Shown here: positions 11,240 through 22,119 of the stretch, one piece after another | How positions within the stretch are numbered: the stretch's first letter is position 1 | How the letters are laid out: each line of letters starts with the position of its first letter | Source: Haliclona indistincta | Lineage: Eukaryota > Porifera > Demospongiae > Haplosclerida > Chalinidae | Assembly (NCBI GenBank): GCA_964017065.1 | Contig: OZ024785.1 | Coordinates: 6,052,667-6,116,666, forward strand | Length of the DNA: 64,000 bases | Direction: 5' to 3' | Made by a program: the position numbers and the translations under genes | Notes under the pieces: generated by a model | Told to the model about the DNA's origin: nothing | The model's database searches: none | What the model saw: the letters and a program-made list of their open reading frames with translations, nothing else

Positions 11240-12962
11240 CTAATTCTGTTCTTCAGCTGGTGCAGTCTCTTCTGGTTTGGGTTCTTCTGCACTATCACCA
11301 GCAGTGGGCTGCTCCGGTGGGCTATCCTCAGTCTGTGGTGTCTCCTCACTGCAGAGATAACCAATAAATGCAAAAGCACCTTTCCACACAGCTACATACT
11401 TTGGTTGCTGTTCTCCCTCTTTCTCCTCAGCTGAAGGTGTAGCAGGTGCAGCCTCTTCTCTTGTCTCACTACTCTCCACCTAACATGAAATCAGACCACA
11501 AGTTGTAAATACCAATCCTTCTACATGTACATTCTGCATACACAGACCTTGCTGTCTTCAGGTGTTTGTTCTGACTCTTTCTGCTCCACTGGCTCTGATT
11601 CTTTCACCTCCTCCTCTTTCTTGTCTTCGGTCTGTTCAGCACTGGCTTCTTCTGTCTTCTCTGGCGTCTGTTCGGCTTCGCCATCAGCTGCGCCAGCAGC
11701 TTCAGGTGCTGGATCCTCTGAAGATGGCTGTTTTGTATCGCTGCTGTCCTGAGGTGCCCCACTGGCAGACTGACTGTCTGTGACTGGTTCTGAACTCGGA
11801 ACTACTGGAGACTCTTCTTCAACCTTAGATGATGATTCCTCTTCCTTGGGCTCAGCTGGTGCTTCTACACTTTCCTCCTCCTTGGGCTCAACTGGTGTTT
11901 CTTCCGCCTTAGGCTCAACTGGTGCTTCTTCCTCCTTGGGCTCGACTGGTGTCTCTTCTTCCTTGGGCTCAACTGGTGCCTCTTCAACAGGTGCTTCTTC
12001 CTTGGGCTCAACTGGTGCCTCTTCAACAGGTGCTTCTTCCTTGGGCTCAACTGGTGCCTCTTCCTCCTTGGGCTCAGCTGGTGTCTCTTCAACAGGTGCT
12101 TCTTCCTTGGGTTCAGCTGGCGTTTCATCAGCATGCGATGATTCTCCACTGGGTTCAGCCAATGCCTCTGCATTAGACTCAACTTGTGTTTCTCCGCTTG
12201 GTTCAACTGGCTTTTCCTCTTCATCAATCTTAGCCTCAGATGGCTCTTCTTCCTTCTTTGTCTCCTCAGACTGATCATCTTTCGTCTCTGAAGTTGCTGC
12301 TTGTTCGACAGATTCTGAAGTTAGCTCTTCTTTAGACTCTTTCTCAGCATCAGCTTTGACTTCGCTGGAGGATTCATCAGTTTTTGAGGTGTCTGCCTCT
12401 GCTTCAGCAGAAGAAGCGGCTGGTGCTTCAGAGCTATCGGGAGGAGGAGACGATGTCTCGCCTTTGCTAGTTGTGGCTGGAAGCTCATCACTACTTGGAG
12501 CTGGTTCTGATGCTGCCTCGCCAGGTTCTGATGTCACGGGTCTCTCTTCTCCGCTGTTTGACAGCTCAGCAGTCACGGGCCGAGTGTCATCTGAAGGGGC
12601 GATCTCTTCCTCCTCAGTTAGTGATGAGATGAGGTCGGCATATTTGTCGATACCTTTAGTGGAGAAGGTGACAATGAGTGATCTACAAGCCCTTATTAGT
12701 GCACACCCACAAAGTTGCCATAACTACACTATCATAGACAAAACAGTCGTTATGTGTCCTTGGCTAAGACTTATAGTGTACCCTACCCCAAAATCACACC
12801 CAACTCACTATTCCTTTGGGTGAGTTTCTTCTTAAAATAGTCAGCTGCAAACCCGATAATGTCGTCGGGTTGGTTTCTCAGCACTTCTCTGGCTAAATCT
12901 TGAAGGACTACCTCAAACCCGGGCGGTATCTGTACCTTTACCGGCGCGTATGACACGGACAT
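11240..12962 (-). CDS. RIIa-domain (Sp17-like) protein with acidic Pro/Glu repeat tail
   Basis: Three exons on the minus strand (12809-12962, 11548-12653, 11240-11479) join to 499 residues. Exon 1 reads MSVSYAPVKVQIPPGFEVVL followed by REVLRNQPDDIIGF and AADYFKKKL. This is the RIIa dimerisation/docking fold, closest in wording to sperm protein 17 (IP-x-GF...REILREQPDNI...FAA-x-YF). RIIa domains bind A-kinase-anchoring-type helices in cilia and flagella. The rest is low complexity: Ser/Glu/Ala-rich, then 'EAPVEPKEE'-like repeats, then more acidic sequence, ending with a short ordered-looking block YVAVWKGAFAFIGYLC. No IQ motif was seen. The exon 1 donor is GTGAGT (phase 1). The donor after exon 2 is GTCTGT, which is weak. 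A flagellar role, for example in choanocytes or sperm, is inference. Confidence 0.78.
11846..12123 (-). repeat. Coding tandem repeat, about 10-residue Glu-Ala-Pro-Val-Glu-Pro-Lys-Glu-Glu units
   Basis: On the plus strand a 24-36 base unit, TTCCTTGGGCTCAACTGGTG with small variants, recurs about nine times. On the minus strand it encodes units such as APVEPKEE, TPVEPKEE and APVEEAPVEPKEE. Near-identical units of mixed length point to recent slippage or unequal exchange, so repeat number is likely polymorphic. Confidence 0.85.
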
Positions 12963-13698
12963 TCTCGACTCACTGTGTTGCTGCGCCTTTTTCGCAGACT
13001 TGAAGCATGCGCACGTTTCCTTGACGACGTGAATATTAACCCTTGCGTGACGTAGGAAAATTATTAACCTCTCATTTCCCTAATGAAGATGGATGGGCGA
13101 GCTAGCAAAATGCACATCAAGTTAGCCAATACACTCGCGATTGTAGTATTATTTATTGTTCTTTGTCACTGCATCGTTCCAGTGTTTTGTCTTTCTTTCT
13201 ATTGAGCTCTACTATAATGAATGTACGCATTGTTTACAGCAATACTAAAGGCAACTACATCTTGTCCGAGTCATTCGGCTGGATTTGCACGCCTCCTGTA
13301 GGAGTAATCCCTTAGATTCAGGCTATACCAGTAGCTAGGGGAGAACTCTTGAGCACTGCAAAGGTAACTATTAGCTAAGTTGCTTAGCTTCTTGTCACTA
13401 GCTGTTGCCATACTCGTGCAGGGACCAAGGCTATCTGCCGCAAGGTCGCCGATAACACACTCAGCCGTGCGGAGGCACTTACTGTAATACTTCTATTACT
13501 CGTATATCACATTTGGCCTTCAAGTGAGTTCACTCTACTTTATGACATCAATGATTATAGTTAGCTAATAATGTTTGCATCTTTGTGTGATGATACTACT
13601 GCAGCCTTTATGCATGCATGCATGCACTTCTTTTTTCAGCTTTGTTATATAACTTTATTTTTCTGTGTTATCTGAAACCCAGGGCCTAGGTGTCTAAG
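12963..13698. promoter_or_regulatory. Divergent promoter region of the RIIa gene and collagen 2
   Basis: 736 bases separate the two divergent start codons. No coding sequence was seen. The stretch should hold both promoters and 5' UTRs. A short GCATGCATGCATGCA run lies at about 13611-13625. No TATA box could be assigned with confidence. Confidence 0.45.
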
Positions 13699-16600
13699 AT
13701 GAAAGTCGCAACTATCTTTTTCGTATCCTTATCAGGATTGGTATTGTTAGGTCTGTCAGGTGAGAGGAGTCATGCATCTGTTGTGTGTGTTTGCTGTTTG
13801 CTAATAGTTGTTTGTGCTTGCATGGACTGCAGCTACCTATACTGTTAAACATCTTACTCTTTAGCTCTGGTTTGCACCTGATACCTGTGCACTTGCACAT
13901 CTAGTTACAAATATTGTTTTCCTGTGCATTAATTTTAGTTTGTGTGCATCCACTCAAATAACAGTATCTGCTGTGAAATACTAATGATAATGATAATAAT
14001 TATGATAATCAAGTGAAGAATAAGCTCATTATTACTTGTAACAGTTATCCATGATCTTAGCTATGATGTTTTCATCATAATTCTGTTACCACTGTGCTTT
14101 GTGTCAACTTACTGCATCAGTTGTGTTTAGTGTTATTCCTGGGTCAACCTAGGTAGTTTTGGTGAGGAATATTTAAAAATTTCGAAAGAGCACACCACTT
14201 AATATCTCCGCCCATAAAGGAGTTGTGGTTGGTGATTTGTTTTGTCTTCAGCTGTTATAGTCTGTGTCTAGGGTAAATGAATGGTTGCTATGCAGCTTGA
14301 TCAGTTGGGTCTTGGCTCACAATAGGTGTGGCCCTACACTTTATTCACCAAAGATATGGGTGAATACTACTCTAGCCGAATATTTTGACTAAAAGTGCTT
14401 TTCCATAGATGTACACCCCATGTGTATGGGGTGTGCATCTATGGCTTTTCACTGTCTTCTCAACTTTTTTTATTACAAACAGATGCTGCAAGTGTTGTAA
14501 AAAGACAAGCAGGGGTTAGTAAAATGAAAGACATCTGTATACCTGGTTTACTTTATTAATATCTATACAGCAAAAGGGTCAGAAAGGACAGCCTGGTCCC
14601 GATCTTCCAGCTCAACCGGTTTGATAGCATGCTAACAGCTGCTAAGTTTAATGATTGTTTCACACACACAGGGTCCACAAGGTCTTCCTGGCACTCCTGG
14701 TCCTGATGTAAGCTAACAGCTAGAGCTATAATAATTATCATGATGTTGTCACCCGATGCTGTCTATAGGGTTCAGATGGATCACAAGGTAGTTCTGGTCA
14801 AGATGGACCTGTTGGACCTCCAGTAAGTTATGTACAGTTGTTGTGTGTGATCTCTTCTTTGCTGTGATCTAGGGAGACCCAGGAACATCTGGACCCCCCG
14901 GCCCACCAGGACAACCAGGAGCACCCGCCTTTCCACCAAGCACTCTGGACGGAGGCAGCAAAGAGCCCGTTGTTATTCCCATCGTAGGAGACCGTGGTAA
15001 CAGGGGACCTCCAGGAGTATCAGGAGGAAGGGTATGTACTGCTTTAACATAATGATCACAGCATCAACTATATTTTATATCTACAGGGTCGTATAGGAAG
15101 TAAGGGACACATAGGACCAGACGGACAAAGAGGACACAGAGTATGTCACAAAACCTCATTTTTATTGTTTAAAAAATAAAATTAATGGTGTTTTAGGGAC
15201 AACCCGGTCCAGTAGGAGCACCAGGAGAGGATGGAGGACCCGGAAAAACTGTTAGCTGCCTGGCTCATTGCAAACTAACATGTCATGTATTTTGTCGACA
15301 GGGCCCCCCAGGAAACCCCGGCAGTCCCGGACAGCCTGGTAACCCAGGACCTGCTGTAAGCACCTTATTTCAACATAGCTTTCAAATAATAGATTTTTCT
15401 TCTCAGGGTACCAACGGCCTGCCTGGAATTCCAGGTTTCCCTGGTCTGAAGGGAGCATCTGTAAGTTGGAAAATTCTGAATGGTGTGTTGTTTCATGAGA
15501 TCGTGTACAGGGTGATCCAGGAGCTACTGGAGATGCTGGGCCTGTAGGACCACCTGGGCCCAACGGACCTACTGGACTAGTCGGTAACACTGGACCTCAA
15601 GGACCTATTGTAAGAAAGAAACTCAAGCATTCAGACATGTGTGATGTTCTGGTATCATCAGGGACCTGACGGCACCCCAGGAGACAAGGGAGATCAAGGA
15701 GGACCTGGACCTGCTGGACCAACTGGACCGCCAGGCCCAGATGGACCCGCTGGAGATCAGGTAAGATCTATACAACATCAAGAATTGTGTGTTAATATAA
15801 ACCATCACACCTTAGGGTGACGGTGGAGACCCTGGACCTGGTGGTCCTTCAGGACCACGTGGACCACCTGTAAGTACTAGAGTATGATTCTGAGCAACAT
15901 GTTGAGTGATTCATAAAGGGACCACCAGGACCACCTGGTAACAGAGGACCAGCTGGAGACCAAGGAGACCCTGGCAATGACGGTAATGACGGCCCACCTG
16001 GAGGTCCAGGTAACCCTGGAACAAATGGAGCAAATGGAACACCTGGAATTGCTGGACCAAAGGTGAGCAAACTCTGCTGTAGTGGTTAGAATTGTGTGAT
16101 TCTGTCTCTGCAGGGAGCTAGAGGAGAACCAGGAGAGCCTGGTCTTAAGGGAATTCAAGGACAGACTGGTGAACCCGGTGACACTGGTCCTATCGGCGCA
16201 ACTGGTGACAAGGGCGAACCAGGAGCACCTGGAGACAAAGGTCCAGTTGGATTTAGAGGAAAGAATGTAAGTACATGTAACTAGCTGCTTGTTTCTTTGA
16301 CTACTACTCGATTACAGGGCAACACTGGAGGAAAGGGTCACAAAGGAGCCCTAGGATCACCAGGAGATCGTGGTCCACTCGGCCCACCAGGAGAGCAAGG
16401 ACCCGCCGGCCCCAAGGGACCTAAGGTATGATCTTCATTATGTAGTTATAGGTACATTGTTCATCATTATGATTGCAGGGACCACCTGGACATGGAGGAG
16501 CTCCAGGTGCTGATGGAGATAATGGAGAGAAGGGTCAAAAGGGAGAGAAGGGAGGCCAAGGCAATGAAGGTCTTGTAGGACTACCAGTAAGAATCATGCT

Positions 16601-19600
16601 CGGGTGTAGTGCTCATGCTTACAGCTTACTTGCTTCATTTGATAGGGATATGACGGGCTTAATGGTGGACCTGGTGGTCCAGGTAGACCTGGTTCTAGAG
16701 GATACAAAGGATCTCGTGGAGCTCCTGGTAATGTTGGCACAGATGTAAGTAACTAACAGTATGTACTGTATGGGTATTGCATTCACATGAATAATTTTTT
16801 TCCAGGGACCCCCTGGTGTACCGGGTGTGCAAGGACAACCTGGACCTCAGGTATAGCCGTTAACTCTCTCACTCTCACTATGTAAACACCTGTATAGGGC
16901 CCTGTTGGTTTGCCTGGTCAATCTGGAGCACCTGGAGAGCCTGGCGATGTTGTAAGTGATTCACAGAGTCGTCAACTCCACTGCGTATGATACTGAATAA
17001 CACAGGGACCTAAAGGATCTCGTGGTAATGAGGGAGCCAATGGCAAGCCTGGTCAACCTGGTACTCCTGGTAAAATTGGAGAGCCTGGAGATTCTGGAGA
17101 GAAGGGAGACAATGTGTGTGGTTCTGTCTTTGTATAAGACCAATGTGAAGTTTTTTCATTGCTTAGGGACCACCAGGACCAATTGGCAAGCCAGGACCTG
17201 CTGGCGCATCTGGAAAACCCGGTGCATTTGGACCTGCTGGAGATCGTGGTGCAAAGGGAGTAGCGGGACAAACTGTCAGTTGTTACTAGGCAATATATTG
17301 TTGATGCCTGTTGATGTGTGCAGGGCCCAGCTGGACCTAAAGGTCGTCAGGGAGCTAAGGGTAGAGCTGGAGATCTTGGTCATGTTGGTGATACTGGTAC
17401 ACAAGGACAGCCTGTGAGTTTGATAGAGAATCTTATAAAGCAACGACTACAACATGCCTATAGGGTCGTCAAGGAGCAGCTGGTATTGCTGGCGCACAAG
17501 GATCAACTGGTGGACCTGTGAGTTGATGGTGCTCGCACTATTGACGGAACTTCACTTTGTGTCATTGCTGTAGGGTGGTCCAGGTGTTCGTGGTGCTGTG
17601 GGTGCTGCTGGTCCTGCTGGACCAAGGGTAAGAGAACATTCTCCTCTTCACAATTTATGTACGTGTATAAATTTAAATTTAGGGACCTACTGGTAACAGA
17701 GGCAAGAAGGGAATACCCGGTGTTGCTGGACCACCAGGAGATCAAGGCGCTCCAGGTGAACGTGGAGCTGATGGTCCTGTAGGACGACCAGTAAGCTTAT
17801 GCATGTCCTCAAGTGCTGAGACTATTTTTCATCGTTATCGTAGGGAGCACGAGGACCTCTTGGACCTCCTGGTCCAGATGGTTTTACTGGAGATACTGGT
17901 CCTCCTGGTCCAGTTGGACCATTGGGACTGCCTGGTGAGCCTGGAGATAAGGGAAACCAGGGACCACCTGGCAACACTGGTGCTCCTGGAAGAGTTGGTG
18001 GACCTGTAAGTCTCATGTGTCACAGTAACCTCGAGCTCTGGTGTCTCTGTCATGTAGGGAGGAGTAGGAGTTGTTGGACAAACAGGACACAAGGGAGATG
18101 CTGGTCAGAAGGGTCCACGTGGACCACCTGGTAGCCCAGGAGCACCTGGATCACCCAGTGCTGCTGGTGCTAAGGGACCTGCTGGACCACCTGGTGCAGT
18201 TGGACTGCCCGGTGGACCTGGTATTACTGGCTCTACTGGACCAAAGGGTCCAATGGGATTGCCCGGACCAGCTGTGAGTTAAACCAGTATTGATCTCTGA
18301 TAACTTCCTAGCAATATATCTTCTCAGGGATCTAAAGGTGAACGAGGACCTCAAGGACAAATCGGACCCAAGGGTCCACGTGGATCTGCTGGACCATCAG
18401 GTCAAGTTGGACAACCAGGAGAGCCTGGACAACAAGTCAGTGGTGTCTATGATCGTGTAGCTGACTATAATATGGTATACTGTAGGGCAAGCCTGGTGGT
18501 GATGGCGAGAAGGGTAGACTTGGACCTTTGGGAGCACCTGGTGTTGCTGGAGCTCCTGGACCACAAGGACTTAAGGGTGCTCGAGGAAAGACGGTACGCA
18601 ATGGTTGACACTCGGTTATGTTATAACACCTTCTCTCTTGCAGGGCAATCCTGGTACCTCTGGTGCTAAGGGAGAGCAAGGATTCCGCGGAGCTCAAGGA
18701 CCCAAGGGTCAGCACGGAGCTCCCGGACAAAAGGGAGACAAAGGACCTAAGGGATCAGTTGGTGACGATGGACCTCCAGGACCAAAGGGAGACAGCGGCA
18801 AGGATGTGAGCACAATATCTTTGAGAATAATGGTTGAGCTTCGTTTGTTGGTGGATTGTAGGGCAAGAAGGGTCCAGCAGGACCACCTGGTGCAGCTGGA
18901 CCACCCGGTCCTAACGGTAATGAAGGACCCAAGGGATTCCCTGGACCTCGAGGAGATGATGGCAAACAGGTTTTACAACATACTCAGCTCTGCACATATC
19001 ACCATATTTGCTATTTCATGTTCTTTAGGGTCCTGGCGGACCTGTTGGTGACGATGGAGAGGATGGCGGCGAAGGCCCAGTTGTAAGTGTGTACCTTGCT
19101 GACAAACAGTTAGACTAGTATCTCTCCCTCGATCTATAGGGCTCTAATGGTGATCCAGGCCCTGCTGGTCCTGCTGGAAATCCTGGCACACCAGTAAGCA
19201 CTAGCATGCATGGGTGTGCTTGTGACAAGTACCCTCTACTTGTAGGGAGACGCTGGTCCTCCTGGACCTCAAGGTGACAAGGGAGATGATGGAGACGAGG
19301 TAAGCTATAGAACACACTTTGCTGTATTTGATCTGCTTGTCTGTAGGGAGAAGTAGGACACAAGGGAGAAGCTGGTAACACAGGAATCAAGGGTTCAATT
19401 GGTAATGTTGGACCAAAGGGTAACCAAGGACAACAGGGACCACAAGGACCTGAGGTACAGAGACAGTTGATAACCGAAAACACTATGTGTACTCTCGTTG
19501 CTCACAGGGTCCAAAGGGAGGAGTTGGACCATTCGGACCTGTTGGTGACCCTGGATTCCAAGGAGAGAAGGGATCACCTGTAAGCTGACATTTTGAATTC

Positions 19601-20581
19601 TGTTCAGCATGACTTGTCTTTTCGTACCAGGGCCCACTTGGTGAGGATGGAGACATTGGTCCACCTGGACCCCCTGGTACCACCGGACCACCAGGACCTC
19701 CCGTAAGCTACAGTCTCTTCTTACGAAAAAAAATTAACTTGTTCCTACTTTCACTAGGGACCTGGTTTGAAGGGAATCTTCTACAGAGGAATGTCTGATC
19801 AAACTTACGACGCTAAGAAGCTCCGAGAGGTATGCAGCTAACAATCATCAAACTTCACTATGTTACTTTTATTTTTTGCAGCAATTCATGTACGTTGAGT
19901 TGAGCTCCATCCAAGAGGAGTTGAAGAAGATGGACTACAAAGAGAAGCTGCCCAGGTCTTGTCAAGATCTGAGAACACAGAGCCCTCGGTCTCAAACCGG
20001 TCACTACACCATTGATCCCAACGTTGGCTCCACCAAAGATTCCGTCAAGTGCTTCTGCGAGTTTAGCTCCTCTGTTGCAAAGACCTGTGTCAAGGTAGGA
20101 CGAAATCACCGATTTACTTTAAAAGATTTATCTTTTTTATTTTTTTCTGCAGAACTCCACATCTACTACTCAGATTGGTTTCCTTCATATGCTACACACA
20201 CGTGTCTCTCAGTCTATTGACCTTCCTTGTGGAGCCAAGGGCCCACTTAGGTACGTGTAGATAGAGTTTTGCGCAAGAGAATCATATGTTGAGCTCTTGC
20301 GTTTTCCCTGATACAGCTTGCTGCCTTATGATGCCGACGAACAAATGTCTGTCTCTCTGAGGAGCAAGGATCATCTTGAAGTATCTGTCGCTCCATGCAA
20401 CAGAGTGAGTCAACCAGGCCTAGCAGCTGTACTGATGTGGTGATTTCTCTTTTTGCAGTTCTCACTCCAGAAGCAAGTTGAGTTCACTGTCGACAACAGC
20501 CAGAAACTAACTCTGCCGTTCACCGAGTCTGTCCACATAGACTCTCGTGAGTACAGTTTCAGTGACATCTGCTTCTACTAG
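13699..20581 (+). CDS. Fibrillar collagen alpha chain 2 with COLFI C-propeptide
   Basis: The gene starts at ATG 13699, where exon 1 (13699-13759) encodes the signal peptide [21 protein letters not shown] short N-propeptide follows ([11 protein letters not shown]), with a Lys-Arg pair and no cysteine module, unlike collagen 1. Gly-X-Y exons then run from about 14572 to 19700, each starting with a Gly codon after the acceptor. There is one non-collagenous interruption near 14930-15000 ([17 protein letters not shown]). The C-propeptide begins [20 protein letters not shown] and continues with [49 protein letters not shown] and VAPCNR. It ends FSDICFY followed by TAG at 20579-20581. These are COLFI features: the paired cysteines and the terminal Cys-Phe-aromatic end. 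The protein is expected in the extracellular matrix. The gene is divergent from collagen 1 with the RIIa gene between them. Confidence 0.9.
14403..14444 (+). repeat. Long hairpin in intron 1 of collagen 2
   Basis: The arms are 14403-14421 (CCATAGATGTACACCCCAT) and 14426-14444 (ATGGGGTGTGCATCTATGG). They pair over 19 positions with a single G:U wobble and a 4-base loop. The hairpin lies in the long first intron, which is otherwise unremarkable. It could be a MITE remnant or a structured RNA; there is no evidence to choose. Confidence 0.7.
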
Positions 20582-20932
20582 ATGCTGCTCACAGCTTCAT
20601 GGACAGATAGACTTCTGTTATTCTGAACTATAATCTAATACTACTACTCATTATTAATGCACAGATGAATTACAACAGTGTTTCTCAAGTATTGATGGAC
20701 TCGTGTTATAAAGTATTGTCGTTATTGTTAAATACACTGATGGTGATGGATAGACGCAAATCTCAGGGTGGACGGCTGGACGCATAGCTAGTACGGTATA
20801 ATCATTCAAGGGAATTTATGCACTGAATTTAGTTAATTAGCACGCTGCTTGTGTGGTCTACGTTAATATTATACAGTATCGCTGCTATAACTAGAGCCTG
20901 CATTTTTACTCCATCAGCGATTGTGCACGGTG
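20582..20932. other. Collagen 2 3' UTR and leader of receptor gene A
   Basis: The stretch holds the collagen 3' UTR and the start region of the first receptor gene. The last part, GCCTGCATTTTTACTCCATC followed by AGCGATTGTGCACGGTG just before the ATG, is repeated almost exactly before receptor C (28.23-28.27 kb). A shorter form precedes F (31.59-31.64 kb). This is a shared leader of the duplicated genes. Confidence 0.6.
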
Positions 20933-21967
20933 ATGTGTCTTGTATTATTCTCAGTTTTGCTGGTCGCCGCAAGATTTGCATTCGCAGCGGCTCATCACGA
21001 TACAAATCTGAGTAAGCAAACCAGCATGCCCTGTAGCAAGAGAAACTTACATCGTATCTCGATGGTAGTGGACCGGTATTAATTTAGGCTAAAAATTATC
21101 AATTTAGCTGTAGATCTAAGCTACTATTAATAAAGTTTTCTCTCTCGTGCAGGCACTATAGTTGACTGTGGCGAGCTGAACACTACTTTGTGTTTGGATG
21201 AAATAGTCCACCTCAGCTGCAATATTACTCACAAATTTCTTGAGTGGGAAGTTCCTAGTATTGCTAACTGTACGAATTCACGCGAGCTGGATTTCATCGC
21301 TAGAGATAAAATCGGGCAAAATAAAACTTGTGAATCTTTCAACGCTACTCTTGTGTCTAAAACTGTACTATCTGGTGAACAAGGCCTGTCTTCTTCATTA
21401 ATATTTACAGTGCAGCCTGAATATAACAACACGAACATAACGTGTTACGATGCACAGAATGGGCATAATCAGACGTGCTTTATAACATTAGCTGGTTAGT
21501 TATAAGTCATAGTAATGAATAATAAGTAATTATTAATAATAATTATAATCAATGCATATTTTAATGCTCTAGAACCGCCTGGCAAAGTGCTCAATCTTAC
21601 AGAAACAGAAAACAAATCAATCCACTGGAATCCACCACTACAAAAATATGATGGTGAAGAAAAAATTAAGTATTATGTGGTATCTAATACAGCACATAGT
21701 GGTCAGTCTTGGAATGTAACTCAGAAATCATTCAATTATGCTCAACATTTAAATTTGAGCAATGGTGAATACAAAATCAGTGTTAAAGCAGTCAATTGCC
21801 GTGGAGAAGGAGACCCTGCCTTCATTGTAGTAAACTCACCAAGTTATTTAATTATTATTATAACTTGTACAATTATTGTGCTGTTTATTTGCTTCATAGG
21901 TCTAACAATCACTATTATTGTTATAGTTAAATTTGCACTCAACAAATGTGCAAGATATAATCCTTAA
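20933..21967 (+). CDS. Receptor array gene A: signal peptide - Ig-like - FN3 - TM, short tail
   Basis: Three exons (20933-21011, 21153-21494, 21573-21967), all joined in phase 1, give 271 residues. The signal peptide is MCLVLFSVLLVAARFAFA. The Ig-like exon has DCGEL, CLDEIVHLSC, the core Trp in FLEWEVP, ELDF, an IG pair, FNATLV, SSLIFTV and NITCYD. The FN3 domain reads PGKVLNLTETENKSIHWNPP through YKISVKAVNCRGEGDPAF. A TM helix (YLIIIITCTIIVLFICFIGL) and a short basic tail ending ARYNP follow. Many Asn-X-Ser/Thr sites fit a cell-surface glycoprotein. Compared with paralogues C and F it lacks the first FN3 exon, and the intron at 21495-21572 looks like a fusion of the two introns that flank that exon in F. 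Function unknown. Confidence 0.8.
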
Positions 21968-22119
21968 CAATATTAATTATTATCAATCTGTCTGTATCCT
22001 CGTCCACATAATTACTGTATTGTATTTTTGGAGAACTCAAACACATTATAAGTGCATGTATAATTAAGCTACTACACAGTTAAGTGTTTTACAATGTTAT
22101 TCTTTTAGTCAGTGTGATA

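Noticed and set aside
11780..12274. 164-codon plus-strand frame rich in Gly-Ser-Thr-Gly-Ala-Ser-Ser
   Set aside because: It is the antisense shadow of the Glu-Pro-Lys repeat of the RIIa gene; the minus-strand frame has start, splice sites and a domain.
13611..13625. GCATGCATGCATGCA as an operator or origin
   Set aside because: A short simple alternating repeat, and similar TAGC/GCAT runs occur elsewhere (for example 8758-8776).
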